Positions 33,972 to 43,111 of a DNA stretch of 64,000 nucleotides are shown here, in pieces (the stretch's first letter is position 1; every line of letters starts with the position of its first letter). The stretch is taken from assembly GCF_003955715.1 (NCBI RefSeq), contig NZ_CP034463.1:3286001-3350000 (forward strand), given 5' to 3'. The DNA is from Streptomyces aquilus. GTDB taxonomy: Bacteria; Actinomycetota; Actinomycetes; Streptomycetales; Streptomycetaceae. The translations under genes were made by a program, and so were the position numbers. The notes below the pieces were generated by a model. It searched no databases, was not told the origin of the DNA, and worked only from the letters and a program-made list of their open reading frames with translations.

Positions 33972-34742
33972 ATGCGCATCGGAGAACTCGCCGCCGCCGT
34001 CGGCGTCACCACGCGGACCGTGCGGCACTACCACCATCTCGGGCTGTTGCCCGAGCCAGAGCGGCTCAGCAACGGCTACCGGGACTACACCCTGCGGCAC
34101 GCCGTCGTCCTCGCCCGTATCCGGCGGCTGACCGAGTTGGGGATGGGGCTCGCGGAGGTGCGGGACGTGCTCGCGGAGGATGCCGGGAAGGATCTCGTCG
34201 AAGTGCTCACCGAGCTCGACGAGGACCTGGCCCGGCAGGAGGCGGCGATCCGCGAGCGGCGGGCGCGGCTGCGGGCGCTGCTGGAGGCGGAGGGCGGGCT
34301 GAGCGTCGAGGGGCCCGTCTCGCCGGAACTGGCCTCGCTGTTCGGGGACTTGGCTCATGTCGGGGCCGACTCCCCCATGGCCGTCAAGGACCGCGAGATG
34401 CTCGCGCTGATCGACACCATGACGGCCGTGGAGGACCGGGAGCGGCTCGTGGACCTGCTGCGCGGCGCCCTCGGCTCCCCCGAGGGGATCGCGCGGGCAC
34501 TCGAGGCGTACGCCCTGCTCGACGACCTCGCCGAGGCCGACCCTGCCGAACCTGCCGACCCGCGCGTGGCGGAGGCCGCCGGTACCCTCGCCGACTGCAT
34601 GCCCCGCGAGCTCGTCCCCCGCACGGGGATCGACGCGGACAACAGCTTCATGCGCGCCTTCTACGCGGACCTCGCCCCCGCCCAGGCGGAAGTCCTCCGC
34701 CTCGCGATGCGGATCCTCACCGAGGCCGAGGAGCCGTCGTGA
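33972..34742 (+). CDS. MerR-family transcriptional regulator
   Basis: A 256-residue regulator with the winged-helix MerR DNA-binding domain at residues 1-70 (MRIGELAAAVGVTTRTVRHYHHLGLLPEPERLSNGYRDYT). It is followed by a coiled-coil dimer helix (VLTELDEDLARQEAAIRERRARLRALLE) and an uncharacterised effector domain of about 140 residues. No cysteine metal site is present, so it is a drug-, ligand- or stress-sensing type. It overlaps the next membrane-protein gene by 4 nt (GTGA), implying co-transcription. Confidence 0.9.
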   Translation: MRIGELAAAVGVTTRTVRHYHHLGLLPEPERLSNGYRDYTLRHAVVLARIRRLTELGMGLAEVRDVLAEDAGKDLVEVLTELDEDLARQEAAIRERRARLRALLEAEGGLSVEGPVSPELASLFGDLAHVGADSPMAVKDREMLALIDTMTAVEDRERLVDLLRGALGSPEGIARALEAYALLDDLAEADPAEPADPRVAEAAGTLADCMPRELVPRTGIDADNSFMRAFYADLAPAQAEVLRLAMRILTEAEEPS

Positions 34743-35386
34743 GGACGGCCGGGAGGACGGCCGGGAGGACGGCCGGGAGGACGGCTGCGTGGGTCCTCGT
34801 GCGCCATGAGCTGCGGCTGCTCGCCAGCCTGGCGCTGTGGGCGGCGCGGCGCACGCACGGGGCCGACGGCGGGCGGGCGTTCGGGTATGCGCGGGGGCAG
34901 GGCGCGGTGATGTTCGGCTTCGCCTTTGTGTGTTGCGTGGAGACGCTGACCATGTCCGTGCTGCTGCGGGACCATCCGACCGTGCACCACGTGGTGTTCG
35001 TGCTCGACGTGTACACCATCGTGTTCGTCGTCGGGATGCACGCGGCCTCCGTCGTACGGCCGCACGTGCTCGGCCCCGGCGTGCTGCGCGTCCGCCACGG
35101 CGTGCACGTCGATCTGCGCATACCGGTCGAGCACATCGCGACCGTACGCCGCGAACTGCGCACCACTCACGAACGCGCCGACGGCGAACTCGACGTCCCC
35201 GTGGGCGCACAGACCACCGTCACCCTCGAACTCACCCACCCCATAACCCACTTCACCCCACTCGGCCGCCAACGCCACATCCACACCGTCCGCTTCCACG
35301 CCGACGACCCCGCCTCCCTCATCAGCGCGATCACGCAGGCGCGAACCGCACCTTCGCCGCTCCCGGATCGGCCTGCACCAGCCTGA
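34739..35386 (+). CDS. Membrane protein downstream of MerR
   Basis: A 215-residue hypothetical membrane protein. GTG at 34739 overlaps the MerR stop. The N-terminus repeats RTAG because the DNA holds a 12-bp tandem repeat. Two or three hydrophobic helices follow (GAVMFGFAFVCCVETLTMSVLL; VVFVLDVYTIVFVVGMHAASVV), then a hydrophilic, beta-rich C-terminal domain. Function is unknown, probably linked to the MerR regulator. The last 56 bp overlap the convergent RNB nuclease gene. Confidence 0.75.
   Translation: MRTAGRTAGRTAGRTAAWVLVRHELRLLASLALWAARRTHGADGGRAFGYARGQGAVMFGFAFVCCVETLTMSVLLRDHPTVHHVVFVLDVYTIVFVVGMHAASVVRPHVLGPGVLRVRHGVHVDLRIPVEHIATVRRELRTTHERADGELDVPVGAQTTVTLELTHPITHFTPLGRQRHIHTVRFHADDPASLISAITQARTAPSPLPDRPAPA
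34743..34787 (+). repeat. 12-bp tandem repeat inside a coding start
   Basis: About 3.5 copies of a 12-bp unit (GAGGACGGCCGG) encode Arg-Thr-Ala-Gly repeats at the N-terminus of the membrane protein. Because the unit is a multiple of three, copy changes would not shift the frame. It is a probable slippage site. Confidence 0.7.
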
Positions 35387-36755
35387 CCCGCAGACGCTCG
35401 CCCAGCGGAAGACGGTCCCCCTCGATCCGCCCGATCACCGCCGGGGACTCCAACTGCACCACCCCCACCGACGGCCTCCGCTCCTCCACCTCCACCACGC
35501 ACCCGTCGAAGACCTCCCCCACCCGGTCCTTCAACAGCGCCGCCTCCACGATGTCGACGCACTCCCGCTCGACCGTGCCCGCACGCCGGCCGCCCTCGGC
35601 CATCTCCTGCGGGAGTGACTCCAACGCCGCCAGCACCCACTCCGGCGGCGCCTCCCCCGCCACCGCCGCCAGGCAGATCTCCGACGCGTACCGGTCGGCC
35701 AGGCGGCGCAAAGGGGCCGTGCAGTGGGCGTACGGCGCCGCCACCGCCGAGTGTGTGGTGATCAACGGAAGAACTCCGTCCCGGAACACCGTGTAACCCG
35801 CACCCCGCAGCAGCGTCGTGCACTCCTGCAAGAACGCCGCGTGGTGCGGGTCATGCGGGTCCAGCGAGCGCACCAGCGCCGCGTACGAGACATGGTGCGG
35901 CCAGTCGATGTGCAGCGCGTGGGCCGTGCGGCGCAGGCGGCCCACGGCGCCGTCGGGGGCGGCGGGGAGCGTGCGGAGTACGCCGGTGCCGTGCGCGAGC
36001 ATCAGGTCGGCGGCCGCCATGCCGGTCAGGAGGGAGATCTGGGCGTTCCAGCCGTCCGCGGGGAGCGGCGCGCGATACGTCAGCTCATATCCCCCGTCAA
36101 GCTCGACGATCTCCTGCTCGGGGACCTTCAGGGAGATGCCGCCACGGGCCACCTCCAACTCCTCCCGCAGCCGGCCGATCACCTTCAGCAGCGCCAGTGG
36201 CTCCTCCGCCGTACCCTCGTCGATCTCCTTCTGCACGCCCTCGTAGTCGAGCTTCGCGCGGCTGCGGACCAGTGCGCGGCGCACGTCCACCGCCACCGTC
36301 CGGCCCTCCGCGTCCAGGTCGATCGTCCACAGGGCCGCCGGGCGGGTCCGGTCCGGGAGCAGGCTGGCCGCGCCCTCGCTCAGCACGGGCGGGTGCAGGG
36401 GGACCTTCTCGTCGGGGAAGTACAAGGTCATCACCCGACTGTGGGTCTCCTTGTCCAGTGCCGACCCTGGTACGACGAACGCGGCGACGTCGGCGATGGC
36501 GTACCGGACGCGGTAGCCGGTGCCCTGGCGGGAGAGGTGCATCGCCTGGTCGAGGTCGACGGACGTGGGCGGGTCGACGGTGAAGAAGGGGATGTCGGTG
36601 GCGTCGTACGTCGGGAGCAGCGGAGGACGCTCGGCGTCGGCCAGCGCCTCGGGCGGGTAGGCCTCCGACACTCCGAGTTCGGTGCGCAGTGCGGTGAGGG
36701 CGGCCCGGAGAGGGGCTTCGGGGGCGCCGGTCACGCTGATGTGGCGGCGGGGCAT
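35331..36755 (-). CDS. RNB-domain exoribonuclease (RNase II-like)
   Basis: A 474-residue 3-prime-to-5-prime exoribonuclease of the RNase II/R family. The catalytic RNB core starts at FFTVDPPTSVDLDQAMHL with the metal-binding aspartates, and continues with YRVRYAIADVAAFV and ITTHSAVAAPYAHCTAPLRRLADRY, typical of this fold. A short S1-like region closes the protein (VGEVFDGCVVEVEER). The N-terminal cold-shock domains of long RNase R are missing, giving the short actinobacterial form. ATG at 36755 is the family start; a longer frame has no support. It is divergent from yaaA. Confidence 0.88.
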   Translation of the reverse strand: MPRRHISVTGAPEAPLRAALTALRTELGVSEAYPPEALADAERPPLLPTYDATDIPFFTVDPPTSVDLDQAMHLSRQGTGYRVRYAIADVAAFVVPGSALDKETHSRVMTLYFPDEKVPLHPPVLSEGAASLLPDRTRPAALWTIDLDAEGRTVAVDVRRALVRSRAKLDYEGVQKEIDEGTAEEPLALLKVIGRLREELEVARGGISLKVPEQEIVELDGGYELTYRAPLPADGWNAQISLLTGMAAADLMLAHGTGVLRTLPAAPDGAVGRLRRTAHALHIDWPHHVSYAALVRSLDPHDPHHAAFLQECTTLLRGAGYTVFRDGVLPLITTHSAVAAPYAHCTAPLRRLADRYASEICLAAVAGEAPPEWVLAALESLPQEMAEGGRRAGTVERECVDIVEAALLKDRVGEVFDGCVVEVEERRPSVGVVQLESPAVIGRIEGDRLPLGERLRVRLVQADPGAAKVRFAPA

Positions 36756-36834
36756 ACCAGCGAGCGTAGAGCGGGGGGCGCGGGGTGGCACGCCGTACGC
36801 TATGGCGAAGCCAGACGTGAAGGAGATCCCGCCC

Positions 36835-37617
36835 GTGCTTGTCCTGCTGCCGCCGTCCGAAGGCAAGGCCTCCTCCGGTCGTGGCGCCCCGCTGAAGCTG
36901 GAGTCCTTGTCGCTGCCGGGGCTGACCGAGGCGCGGTCCGCCGTGCTCGCGGAGCTCGTCGAGCTGTGTGCGGGGGATGAGGACAAGGCCCGGGAGGTGC
37001 TCGGGCTGAGCGAGGGGCTGCGGGGTGAGGTCGGGAAGAACACCGAGCTGCTGAGCGCCGGGGCGCGGCCCGCCGGGGAGATCTACACCGGTGTGCTGTA
37101 CGACGCGCTCGGCCTCGCCTCCCTCGACACTGCGGCGAAGCGGCGGGCCGGGCGGCAGTTGCTCGTGTTCTCCGGGTTGTGGGGGGCCGTCGGGGTCGGC
37201 GACAAGATCCCCTCGTACCGGTGCTCCATGGGTGTGAAGCTGCCGGGGCTGGGGGCGCTGGGCGCGCACTGGCGGGGGCCCATGGCCGACGTCATGCCGG
37301 AGGCGGCGGGGTCGGGGCTCGTGCTTGATCTGCGGTCCTCCGCTTACGCCGCCGCGTGGAAGCCCAAGGGGGAGGTGGCCGGGCGGACCGCGAGCGTGCG
37401 GGTGCTGCACGCGCCGACGCGGAAGGTGGTCAGCCACTTCAACAAGGCCACCAAGGGGCGGATCGTACGGAGTCTGCTGTCGGCGGGCATCGCGCCGGCG
37501 GGGCCTGCCGAGCTGGTGGAGGCGCTGCGGGACCTCGGGTACGTCGTCGAGGTCGAGCCGCCGAAGGGGGCCGGGAAGGCGTGGACGCTGGATGTGCTGG
37601 TGGACGAGATCCACTAG
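36835..37617 (+). CDS. yaaA: Peroxide stress protein YaaA (DUF328)
   Basis: A 260-residue YaaA-family protein. In Escherichia coli it lowers free iron and limits oxidative DNA damage; DNA binding has also been reported. Family features are the N-terminal VLVLLPPSEGKA, GEIYTGVLYDALGL, QLLVFSGLWGAVGVGDKIPSYRCSMGVKLPG and HFNKATKGRIVRSLL. GTG at 36835 has AGGAG nine bases upstream and gives the usual length; an ATG at 36802 would add 11 residues without a site. Confidence 0.9.
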   Translation: MLVLLPPSEGKASSGRGAPLKLESLSLPGLTEARSAVLAELVELCAGDEDKAREVLGLSEGLRGEVGKNTELLSAGARPAGEIYTGVLYDALGLASLDTAAKRRAGRQLLVFSGLWGAVGVGDKIPSYRCSMGVKLPGLGALGAHWRGPMADVMPEAAGSGLVLDLRSSAYAAAWKPKGEVAGRTASVRVLHAPTRKVVSHFNKATKGRIVRSLLSAGIAPAGPAELVEALRDLGYVVEVEPPKGAGKAWTLDVLVDEIH

Positions 37618-37689
37618 CGCGGCCACCTATCCATTGCACCCTCCGCAACGCTCGTTGCACACATCGCTCCCCCTGGGCACGATGAGGCC

Positions 37690-38331
37690 ATGAGCGTGCT
37701 GGATCTCGCCCCCGTCGTGCCCGTCGTCGTCATCGAGGACGCCTCCGATGCCGTGCCGCTGGCGCGGGCGCTGGTGGCGGGAGGGCTGCCGGCGATCGAG
37801 GTGACCCTGCGGACGCCGGCCGCGTTGGAGGCGATCCGGGCGATCGCCGACGGGGTGCCGGACGCGGTGGTCGGCGCGGGCACGGTCGTGACGCCGGAGC
37901 AGGTGACGGCGTCGGTGGCGGCCGGGGCGCGGTTTCTGGTCAGCCCGGGGTGGACGGACGTACTGCTCGACGCCATGCGGGCGTCCGGGGTGCCGTTCCT
38001 GCCGGGGGTGTCCACGGCGTCCGAAGTCGTCGCGCTGCTTGAGCGCGGGGTGCGGGAGATGAAGTTCTTCCCGGCGCAGGCCGCGGGCGGGACGGCGTAT
38101 CTGAAGTCGCTCGCCGGGCCGTTGCCGCAGGCGCGGTTCTGCCCGACGGGCGGGATCGGCCCGGCGAACGCTCCCGACTATCTCTCCCTGCCCAACGTCG
38201 GCTGCGTGGGCGGGACTTGGATGCTCCCCGCGGACGCGCTGGCCGCCCGGGACTGGGCGCGGGTCGAGGAACTGGCCCGCGCTGCGGCCGAACTCAAAAA
38301 CCTCAGGGACGCAGGTGGGACGTGTCGTTGA
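37690..38331 (+). CDS. eda: 2-keto-3-deoxy-6-phosphogluconate aldolase
   Basis: A 213-residue class I aldolase of the KDPG/KHG family, cleaving 2-keto-3-deoxy-6-phosphogluconate to pyruvate and glyceraldehyde 3-phosphate. The Schiff-base lysine is Lys125 in REMKFFPAQ and the catalytic glutamate is Glu37 in AIEVTLRT. Phosphate-binding CPTGGIG and VGGTWML are intact. It is transcribed alone, 72 nt after yaaA. Its last 29 bp overlap the convergent RNase H/phosphatase gene. Confidence 0.93.
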   Translation: MSVLDLAPVVPVVVIEDASDAVPLARALVAGGLPAIEVTLRTPAALEAIRAIADGVPDAVVGAGTVVTPEQVTASVAAGARFLVSPGWTDVLLDAMRASGVPFLPGVSTASEVVALLERGVREMKFFPAQAAGGTAYLKSLAGPLPQARFCPTGGIGPANAPDYLSLPNVGCVGGTWMLPADALAARDWARVEELARAAAELKNLRDAGGTCR

Positions 38332-39682
38332 AGAGGCGGACGCTGGCGTTGCCGTCGGCGTAGTACGCCACCGCCGACAGCGACGCGGCGCTCAGTTCCA
38401 TACGGAACAGGGACTCCGGCGGGGCGCCGAGGGCGAGGCGTACGAACGTCTTGATCGGCGTGACGTGCGTGACGAGCAGGACCGTGCGGCCCGCGTACGT
38501 GGCGATCAGCTTGTCGCGGGTGGCGGCGATACGAGTGGCCGTCGCCGCGAAGCTCTCGCCGCCGCCGGTGGGTTCGGCGTCGGGGTCGGAGAGCCAGCGG
38601 TTGAGGTCGTCGGGGTAACGCTCCCGCACCTCACCGAAGGTCAGCCCCTCCCACGCCCCGAAGTCGGTCTCCCGCAGACCGTCCTCGACGGTCACGTCCA
38701 GCCCGAGGCGCTCGGCCACGGCGGCCGCGGTCTGCCGGGTACGGGCGAGAGGCGACGCCAGGATCTCCTGTACGGTGCCACGCCGGGCCAGCGCCTCCCC
38801 GACCAGCCGCGCCTGCTCCTGGCCCACCTCGGACAGCGACGGGTCGGTCCCCCCGCTCCCCGAGAACCGCTTCTGCGGAGTCAGCGGCGTCTCCCCGTGC
38901 CGCAACAGCACGAAGGTCGCCGGCGCTCCCATGTCGGCCGGGGCCCAGCCGGAACTGGCGACGGTTTGAGCGGCACGGACATCAGCGTCGGCTTCAGCGG
39001 CTCCGCCGCCCGAAGACTCCGCCGCTCCGCGGCGGGAGGACCGGCCAGGAGAAGAAGCGGCAGCGGCGGAGGACGCCGAAGCCGCCGAGGCAGAAGAGCC
39101 CGAAGCCGTCCCGGCAGCGGCCGCCCCCAGCGCCGCCCGCACTCGCGCCGCACCCGCCGCCGCGTCTCCCGGCGGGCCGGACACCTCAGGCACAGCTGAC
39201 GCTACGGAGCCGGCGGACTCGGCCGCCCGCGCCTGCAACTCCGCCGTCGAACCGGACTCCGACCACTGCTCCCCCCGCGCCCCCGCGTCCATCGCCTCGT
39301 TCGCCAACCGGTCCGCGTGCTTGTTCCGCTCGCGCGGGATCCACTCGTATGTCACCCGGTCCGGCGGGAACACCCGTGCCGCCTCCATCGCCAGCGGCTT
39401 CATGTCCGGGTGCTTGATCTTCCAGCGGCCCGACATCTGCTCGACGACGAGCTTGGAGTCCATGCGGACGTGGACGGACGCGGACGGGTCCAGGTCGTGC
39501 GCCGCGCGCAGACCCGCCACCAGCCCCCGGTACTCGGCGACGTTGTTCGTCGCGACGCCGATGTACTCGGCCCGTTCCGCCAGCGTCTCGCCGGTCGCCG
39601 GGTCGATGACGACCGAGCCGTACCCGGCCGGGCCGGGGTTGCCCCGCGACCCGCCGTCCGCCTCGACGATGAACTCCCGCAC
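38303..39682 (-). CDS. Bifunctional RNase H / acid phosphatase
   Basis: A 459-residue fusion typical of actinobacteria. Residues 1-135 are RNase H type I (EADGGSRGNPGPAGYG, NNVAEYRGL, RMDSKLVVEQM, ERNKHADRLANEAMD). Residues about 255-459 are a histidine phosphatase with LLRHGETPLT and the second histidine in VTHVTPIKT. They are joined by about 110 residues of Ala/Ser/Gly-rich linker. In mycobacteria the phosphatase half has CobC-like activity on alpha-ribazole phosphate. It is followed 68 nt upstream in the transcript by the zinc-ribbon/Nif3 pair. Confidence 0.93.
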   Translation of the reverse strand: MREFIVEADGGSRGNPGPAGYGSVVIDPATGETLAERAEYIGVATNNVAEYRGLVAGLRAAHDLDPSASVHVRMDSKLVVEQMSGRWKIKHPDMKPLAMEAARVFPPDRVTYEWIPRERNKHADRLANEAMDAGARGEQWSESGSTAELQARAAESAGSVASAVPEVSGPPGDAAAGAARVRAALGAAAAGTASGSSASAASASSAAAASSPGRSSRRGAAESSGGGAAEADADVRAAQTVASSGWAPADMGAPATFVLLRHGETPLTPQKRFSGSGGTDPSLSEVGQEQARLVGEALARRGTVQEILASPLARTRQTAAAVAERLGLDVTVEDGLRETDFGAWEGLTFGEVRERYPDDLNRWLSDPDAEPTGGGESFAATATRIAATRDKLIATYAGRTVLLVTHVTPIKTFVRLALGAPPESLFRMELSAASLSAVAYYADGNASVRLFNDTSHLRP

Positions 39683-39750
39683 GCGTAAAGCTCCTTACAG
39701 GACCCGCAGGCCCCTGCCGACCCTCAGGCCTTTACTGAACCCTCGGGCCC

Positions 39751-40494
39751 TTACAGACCCGACTCGGCCGTGCGCACCAGGATGCGGCGGCAGTTCTCGC
39801 AGCGGACGACCGTGTCGGGGGCCGCCGCGCGGATCTCGTTGATGTCCGTGATCGCCAGCTCCTGGCGGCAGCCCTGGCAGGTGCGCTGGTACAGCTTCGC
39901 CGCGCCGATGCCGCCCTGCTGCTCGCGCAGCTTGTCGTAGAGCTTGAGCAGGTCCGCGGGGATGGTGCCCGCGATGACCTCGCGCTCCTTGGTGACGCTG
40001 GCGACCTCGCCGTCGATGCCCTCGTACGCGGCCTCCCGGCGGGCCGTCGCGTCGTCGATCTTGCCCTGGACCGCGCCGACCCGCTCGGTCAGCTCGGCGA
40101 CCCGCTCCTGGGCGGACTCGCGGCGCTCCATGACCTCCAGGACGATGTCCTCCAGGTCGCCCTGGCGCTTGGCGAGGGAGGCGATCTCGCGCTGGAGGTT
40201 CTCCAGGTCCTTCGGGGACGTGACCGCGCCGGAGTCCAGGCGCTGCTGGTCGCGGGCGGCGCGCTGGCGGACCTGGTCGACGTCCTGCTCGGCCTTGGTC
40301 TGCTCGCGGGCGGTGTCGCTCTCCTCGGTCTGCGCGGCGACGAGGAGGTCGCGCAGCTGGGTCGCGTCCTTGGTCAGCGACTCGATCTCGGCGTGCTCGG
40401 GCAGCGACCTGCGCTTGTGCGCGAGCTGCTGGAGGCGGACGTCCAGGGCCTGGACGTCGAGAAGACGGATCTGGTCGGCGGGCGCGGCGTTCAG
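39751..40494 (-). CDS. C4-type zinc-ribbon coiled-coil protein
   Basis: A 247-residue protein: a long antiparallel coiled coil (about 5-185; LNAAPADQIRLLDVQALD..., QRLDSGAVTSPKDLENLQREIASLAKRQGDLEDIVLE) and a C-terminal zinc ribbon with paired cysteines (TCQGCRQEL...VRCENCRRIL). Related proteins are found throughout actinobacteria, and a ribosome/RNA-related role has been proposed for some. The start appears to be CTG at 40494, which overlaps the Nif3 stop as CTGA; no ATG/GTG lies nearby in frame. It is in an operon with Nif3. Confidence 0.88.
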   Translation of the reverse strand: MNAAPADQIRLLDVQALDVRLQQLAHKRRSLPEHAEIESLTKDATQLRDLLVAAQTEESDTAREQTKAEQDVDQVRQRAARDQQRLDSGAVTSPKDLENLQREIASLAKRQGDLEDIVLEVMERRESAQERVAELTERVGAVQGKIDDATARREAAYEGIDGEVASVTKEREVIAGTIPADLLKLYDKLREQQGGIGAAKLYQRTCQGCRQELAITDINEIRAAAPDTVVRCENCRRILVRTAESGL

Positions 40495-41348
40495 TTGGGG
40501 GCTCCCGGTGAGTCGGTGGTGGCGGTGGACGCCGCGTGGGCGGTCCAGGGGTCGGTGACCGTGCGGGAGACGTGGACCCTGAGGTCCCATCCCTCCCGGT
40601 CGGAGATCTCGTCGAGCTGGGCGGCGGCCAGCTCGCACCAGGGCCATTCGGTGGCCCAGTGCGCCGCGTCGAGCAGCGCGAGAGGACTGTGGGCCCGCGC
40701 CTCGGAGGCGGGGTGGTGGCGCAGGTCGGCGGTGAGGAAGGCGTCCACGCCGGCGGCGCGTACGACGTCGAAGAGGCTGTCGCCGGAGCCGCCGCTGACG
40801 GCGACCGTGCGGATGACCGCCTCGGGGTCGCCGGCGACGCGGATGCCCTGCGCGGTGGCGGGGAGGCGCTCGGCGGCGCGTTCGGCCAGCTCGCGCACGG
40901 TCAGCGGGTGGTCCAGCTCGCAGATCCGGCCGAGGCCCCGGCGGCCGCCCGGGTCGGCCGGGTCCGGTACGAGGGGTCGTACGACCCGGAGGTCCAGTGC
41001 GCCGGCGAGGGCGTCGGAGACACCCGGGTCGGCGGTGTCCGCGTTGGTGTGGGCCACGTGCAGCGCGATGTCGTTCTTGATGAGGGTGTGGACGACCCGG
41101 CCCTTGAAGTGGGTCGCCGCGACCGTCGTCGTACCGCGCAGGTAGAGCGGGTGGTGGGTGACCAGCAGGTCGGCGCCCAGCTTCAGCGCCTCGTCGACGA
41201 TCTCCTGGACCGGGTCGACGGCGAACAGGACCCGCCCGACCTCCTGGTCGGGATCGCCCACGACGGTGCCGACCGCGTCCCAGGACTCGGCCCGCTCGGC
41301 GGGCCACAGGGTCTCCAGCGCGGCGATGACTTCAGACAGACGGGGCAC
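40491..41348 (-). CDS. Nif3-like dinuclear metal-centre protein
   Basis: A 285-residue NIF3/YbgI-family protein with the conserved metal-binding histidines and acidic residues: LLVTHHPLYLRG, HVAHTNADTAD and the late DLRHHPASEA plus HWATEWPWCE. The fold forms hexameric rings, and the family is associated with GTP cyclohydrolase I type 2-like annotation although its biochemical role is unsettled. The GTG at 41348 gives PRLSEVIAALETLWP, the usual family start. It overlaps the zinc-ribbon gene by 4 nt. Confidence 0.92.
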   Translation of the reverse strand: MPRLSEVIAALETLWPAERAESWDAVGTVVGDPDQEVGRVLFAVDPVQEIVDEALKLGADLLVTHHPLYLRGTTTVAATHFKGRVVHTLIKNDIALHVAHTNADTADPGVSDALAGALDLRVVRPLVPDPADPGGRRGLGRICELDHPLTVRELAERAAERLPATAQGIRVAGDPEAVIRTVAVSGGSGDSLFDVVRAAGVDAFLTADLRHHPASEARAHSPLALLDAAHWATEWPWCELAAAQLDEISDREGWDLRVHVSRTVTDPWTAHAASTATTDSPGAPN

Positions 41349-41536
41349 GCACAAAAGGCTACCTGGCTGTTCTGCGCCCTTGTACCGGTGTGGCTCCCCT
41401 TGGCCCCGCCCAGCACACCCACCTCCGTTTCCTCAGGCGAATCGTTCCTTGGCCACCCCTTTGTGTGAAGTGGTCATCGCCTGGTCCCCCGTCCGTGCGT
41501 GCGAAAACTAGCTTCGTGGCCGGAGGTGACCGAACC

Positions 41537-42799
41537 ATGACGGCCTGTGCGATCGAGCCCACGGCGGCGGACGAGGACGGTACGCCGCAGGCTGGCTGCG
41601 TGATCACCGCGGACGGCGCCTACGCCGCCCGCCTCACACGTGACGGCGACTCCTGGTTCCCGGAGCGCTGGACGATGGACGGCCCGGAGCCGTACGCGGT
41701 GCCGCTGCCCGGCAACCAGCCGGAGGAGCCCGGCACTGAAGTGCAGCCGATGGCGGACGGGCGGGTTCTGATCCGGCGGTTCGCGGACGGGCGGCACAAC
41801 TTCTCGCTGCTCTACCCGACCGGCCCCGGCACCGGCGAGCTGCTGCTCGGCGCGGTCGAGTGCCCGGACGAGGGGACCCGGCTGCGGCTGCTGCCGCCGG
41901 CACCGGACGGGGAGAAGGCGTACGCCCTCGCCGTGGGCCGGCGGACGACGGCGGTGTGGCTCGTGGCGGGGGGTGCCTTCGGCCCGGAGCACCTCGCGGA
42001 GATCCCGGGGCGCTGCTCGGGCGGGGTGTGGCTGGACCGGGCCGGGCGGATGCTGGCCCTGGACCGGGAGGTCGGCGGCTGCACCAAGGCGATCGTGGTG
42101 GACCTGGCACGGGGCGGCGAGGTGTCGCCGCTGCTCCAGATCGCGGCGGGCAGCGACGACCGGCTGCTGCTGGCCGACCCGGACAGCGGACTGCTGCTGA
42201 TCGCCTCCGACGCGCCGTCGCCCGGGCAGGAACGGTTGGGCTGGGGCGTCATGGGCAGCACGCTGCCGGTGCGCTTCCCGGAGAGCCTGCGGCTGCCGGA
42301 GTGCACGGTGACGCCGTTCGCCATCCAGCCGGGGCAGGTGCTGATGCCGGAGAGCTGCGCGGTGGCGCTGCGCATCGACGGGCCGCTGGGCAGCTGGGTC
42401 GGGATGTGGCGGCCGGACGGGCGGCAGGTGCACCATCTCGCGGCGCCCGTGGGCTGGTTGGCGGGCAGCGGGCTGTGGACGCGGGACAGGGTGCTGCGAC
42501 TGCCGTACGCGACGGACGACGTGCCGTGCGGGGTCGCGGAGTTGACGATGCCCGCAGCGGGGGGAAGAGCCATCGGGAACGGGGGAACCGCGGGGGACGC
42601 GGGCCCGGGGGATCCGGACAGGGGCGGGACGGCCGCCGGGCGGACGCCGGACACGGCGTCGGCCTCGGGTACCGGCGGGCCGTCGGAGCCGGATCCCCCG
42701 GAGCCCGCGGCGGACGCCGAACCGGAGCCGGTGGAACCGGTGGTGCCGCGTCCGGTGCCGCTCGGGAAAGCGCCTCTGGCACGTCTTGTAACGAACTAG
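41537..42799 (+). CDS. Conserved actinobacterial hypothetical protein
   Basis: A 420-residue protein I do not recognise by family. The first 345 residues contain repeated short beta-strand units (VITADGAYAARLTRDGD, GGVWLDRAGRMLALDREVGG, RLLLADPDSGLLLIAS), which suggests a beta-propeller. The last 75 residues are a disordered Gly/Pro/Glu-rich tail ending PVPLGKAPLARLVTN. No signal peptide is present, so it is probably cytoplasmic. It is divergent from Nif3 across about 190 nt. Confidence 0.75.
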   Translation: MTACAIEPTAADEDGTPQAGCVITADGAYAARLTRDGDSWFPERWTMDGPEPYAVPLPGNQPEEPGTEVQPMADGRVLIRRFADGRHNFSLLYPTGPGTGELLLGAVECPDEGTRLRLLPPAPDGEKAYALAVGRRTTAVWLVAGGAFGPEHLAEIPGRCSGGVWLDRAGRMLALDREVGGCTKAIVVDLARGGEVSPLLQIAAGSDDRLLLADPDSGLLLIASDAPSPGQERLGWGVMGSTLPVRFPESLRLPECTVTPFAIQPGQVLMPESCAVALRIDGPLGSWVGMWRPDGRQVHHLAAPVGWLAGSGLWTRDRVLRLPYATDDVPCGVAELTMPAAGGRAIGNGGTAGDAGPGDPDRGGTAAGRTPDTASASGTGGPSEPDPPEPAADAEPEPVEPVVPRPVPLGKAPLARLVTN

Positions 42800-42895
42800 T
42801 GCCGGTTGGCGTGGCCGCCTGGATTCGGCCCGTGGGGTGCCGGTTAAACTCGCCCGGCTGTTAGAAAGATCATGTTGACGGGGTGAGTTCTTCCG

Positions 42896-43051
42896 ATGAG
42901 CGACGCACGCACGATTCAGCCGCCGCACACCGATTCCCAGGATGCCTCCGGCCACGGCAGGCACCGCGGTCAGATCTCGGCTCAGGACGGTGAATCGGCC
43001 CCTCGCGGCCGGCACCGCAAGCCGGCCGAGGAGACCGAGTCGGCGGCCTGA
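42896..43051 (+). CDS. Small basic/hydrophilic protein
   Basis: A 51-residue disordered-looking protein rich in Gln, His, Arg and Glu, ending RGRHRKPAEETESAA. ATG at 42896 has a GGGGTGAG site about eight bases upstream and is preceded by an AT-richer promoter-like stretch. A strong terminator follows its stop at once. Small proteins of this look are common in Streptomyces; I cannot assign a function. Confidence 0.6.
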   Translation: MSDARTIQPPHTDSQDASGHGRHRGQISAQDGESAPRGRHRKPAEETESAA

Positions 43052-43064
43052 GGACGCAGGACGC

Positions 43065-43099
43065 ACGGCCCCGTTCACCTTCGTGGTGAGCGGGGCCGT
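43065..43099 (+). terminator. Strong hairpin terminator
   Basis: ACGGCCCCG pairs with CGGGGCCGT, extended by a T-G pair and TCACC/GGTGA, around a TTCGT loop: a 15-bp stem 13 nt after the small protein gene, followed by TTCTGTGTT. It lies between convergent genes and can serve both. Confidence 0.85.
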
Positions 43100-43111
43100 T
43101 CTGTGTTGGCG

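Noticed and set aside
33897..35210. A long minus-strand frame opposite the MerR gene
   Set aside because: Arg/His-rich shadow; the plus strand encodes a clear MerR domain.
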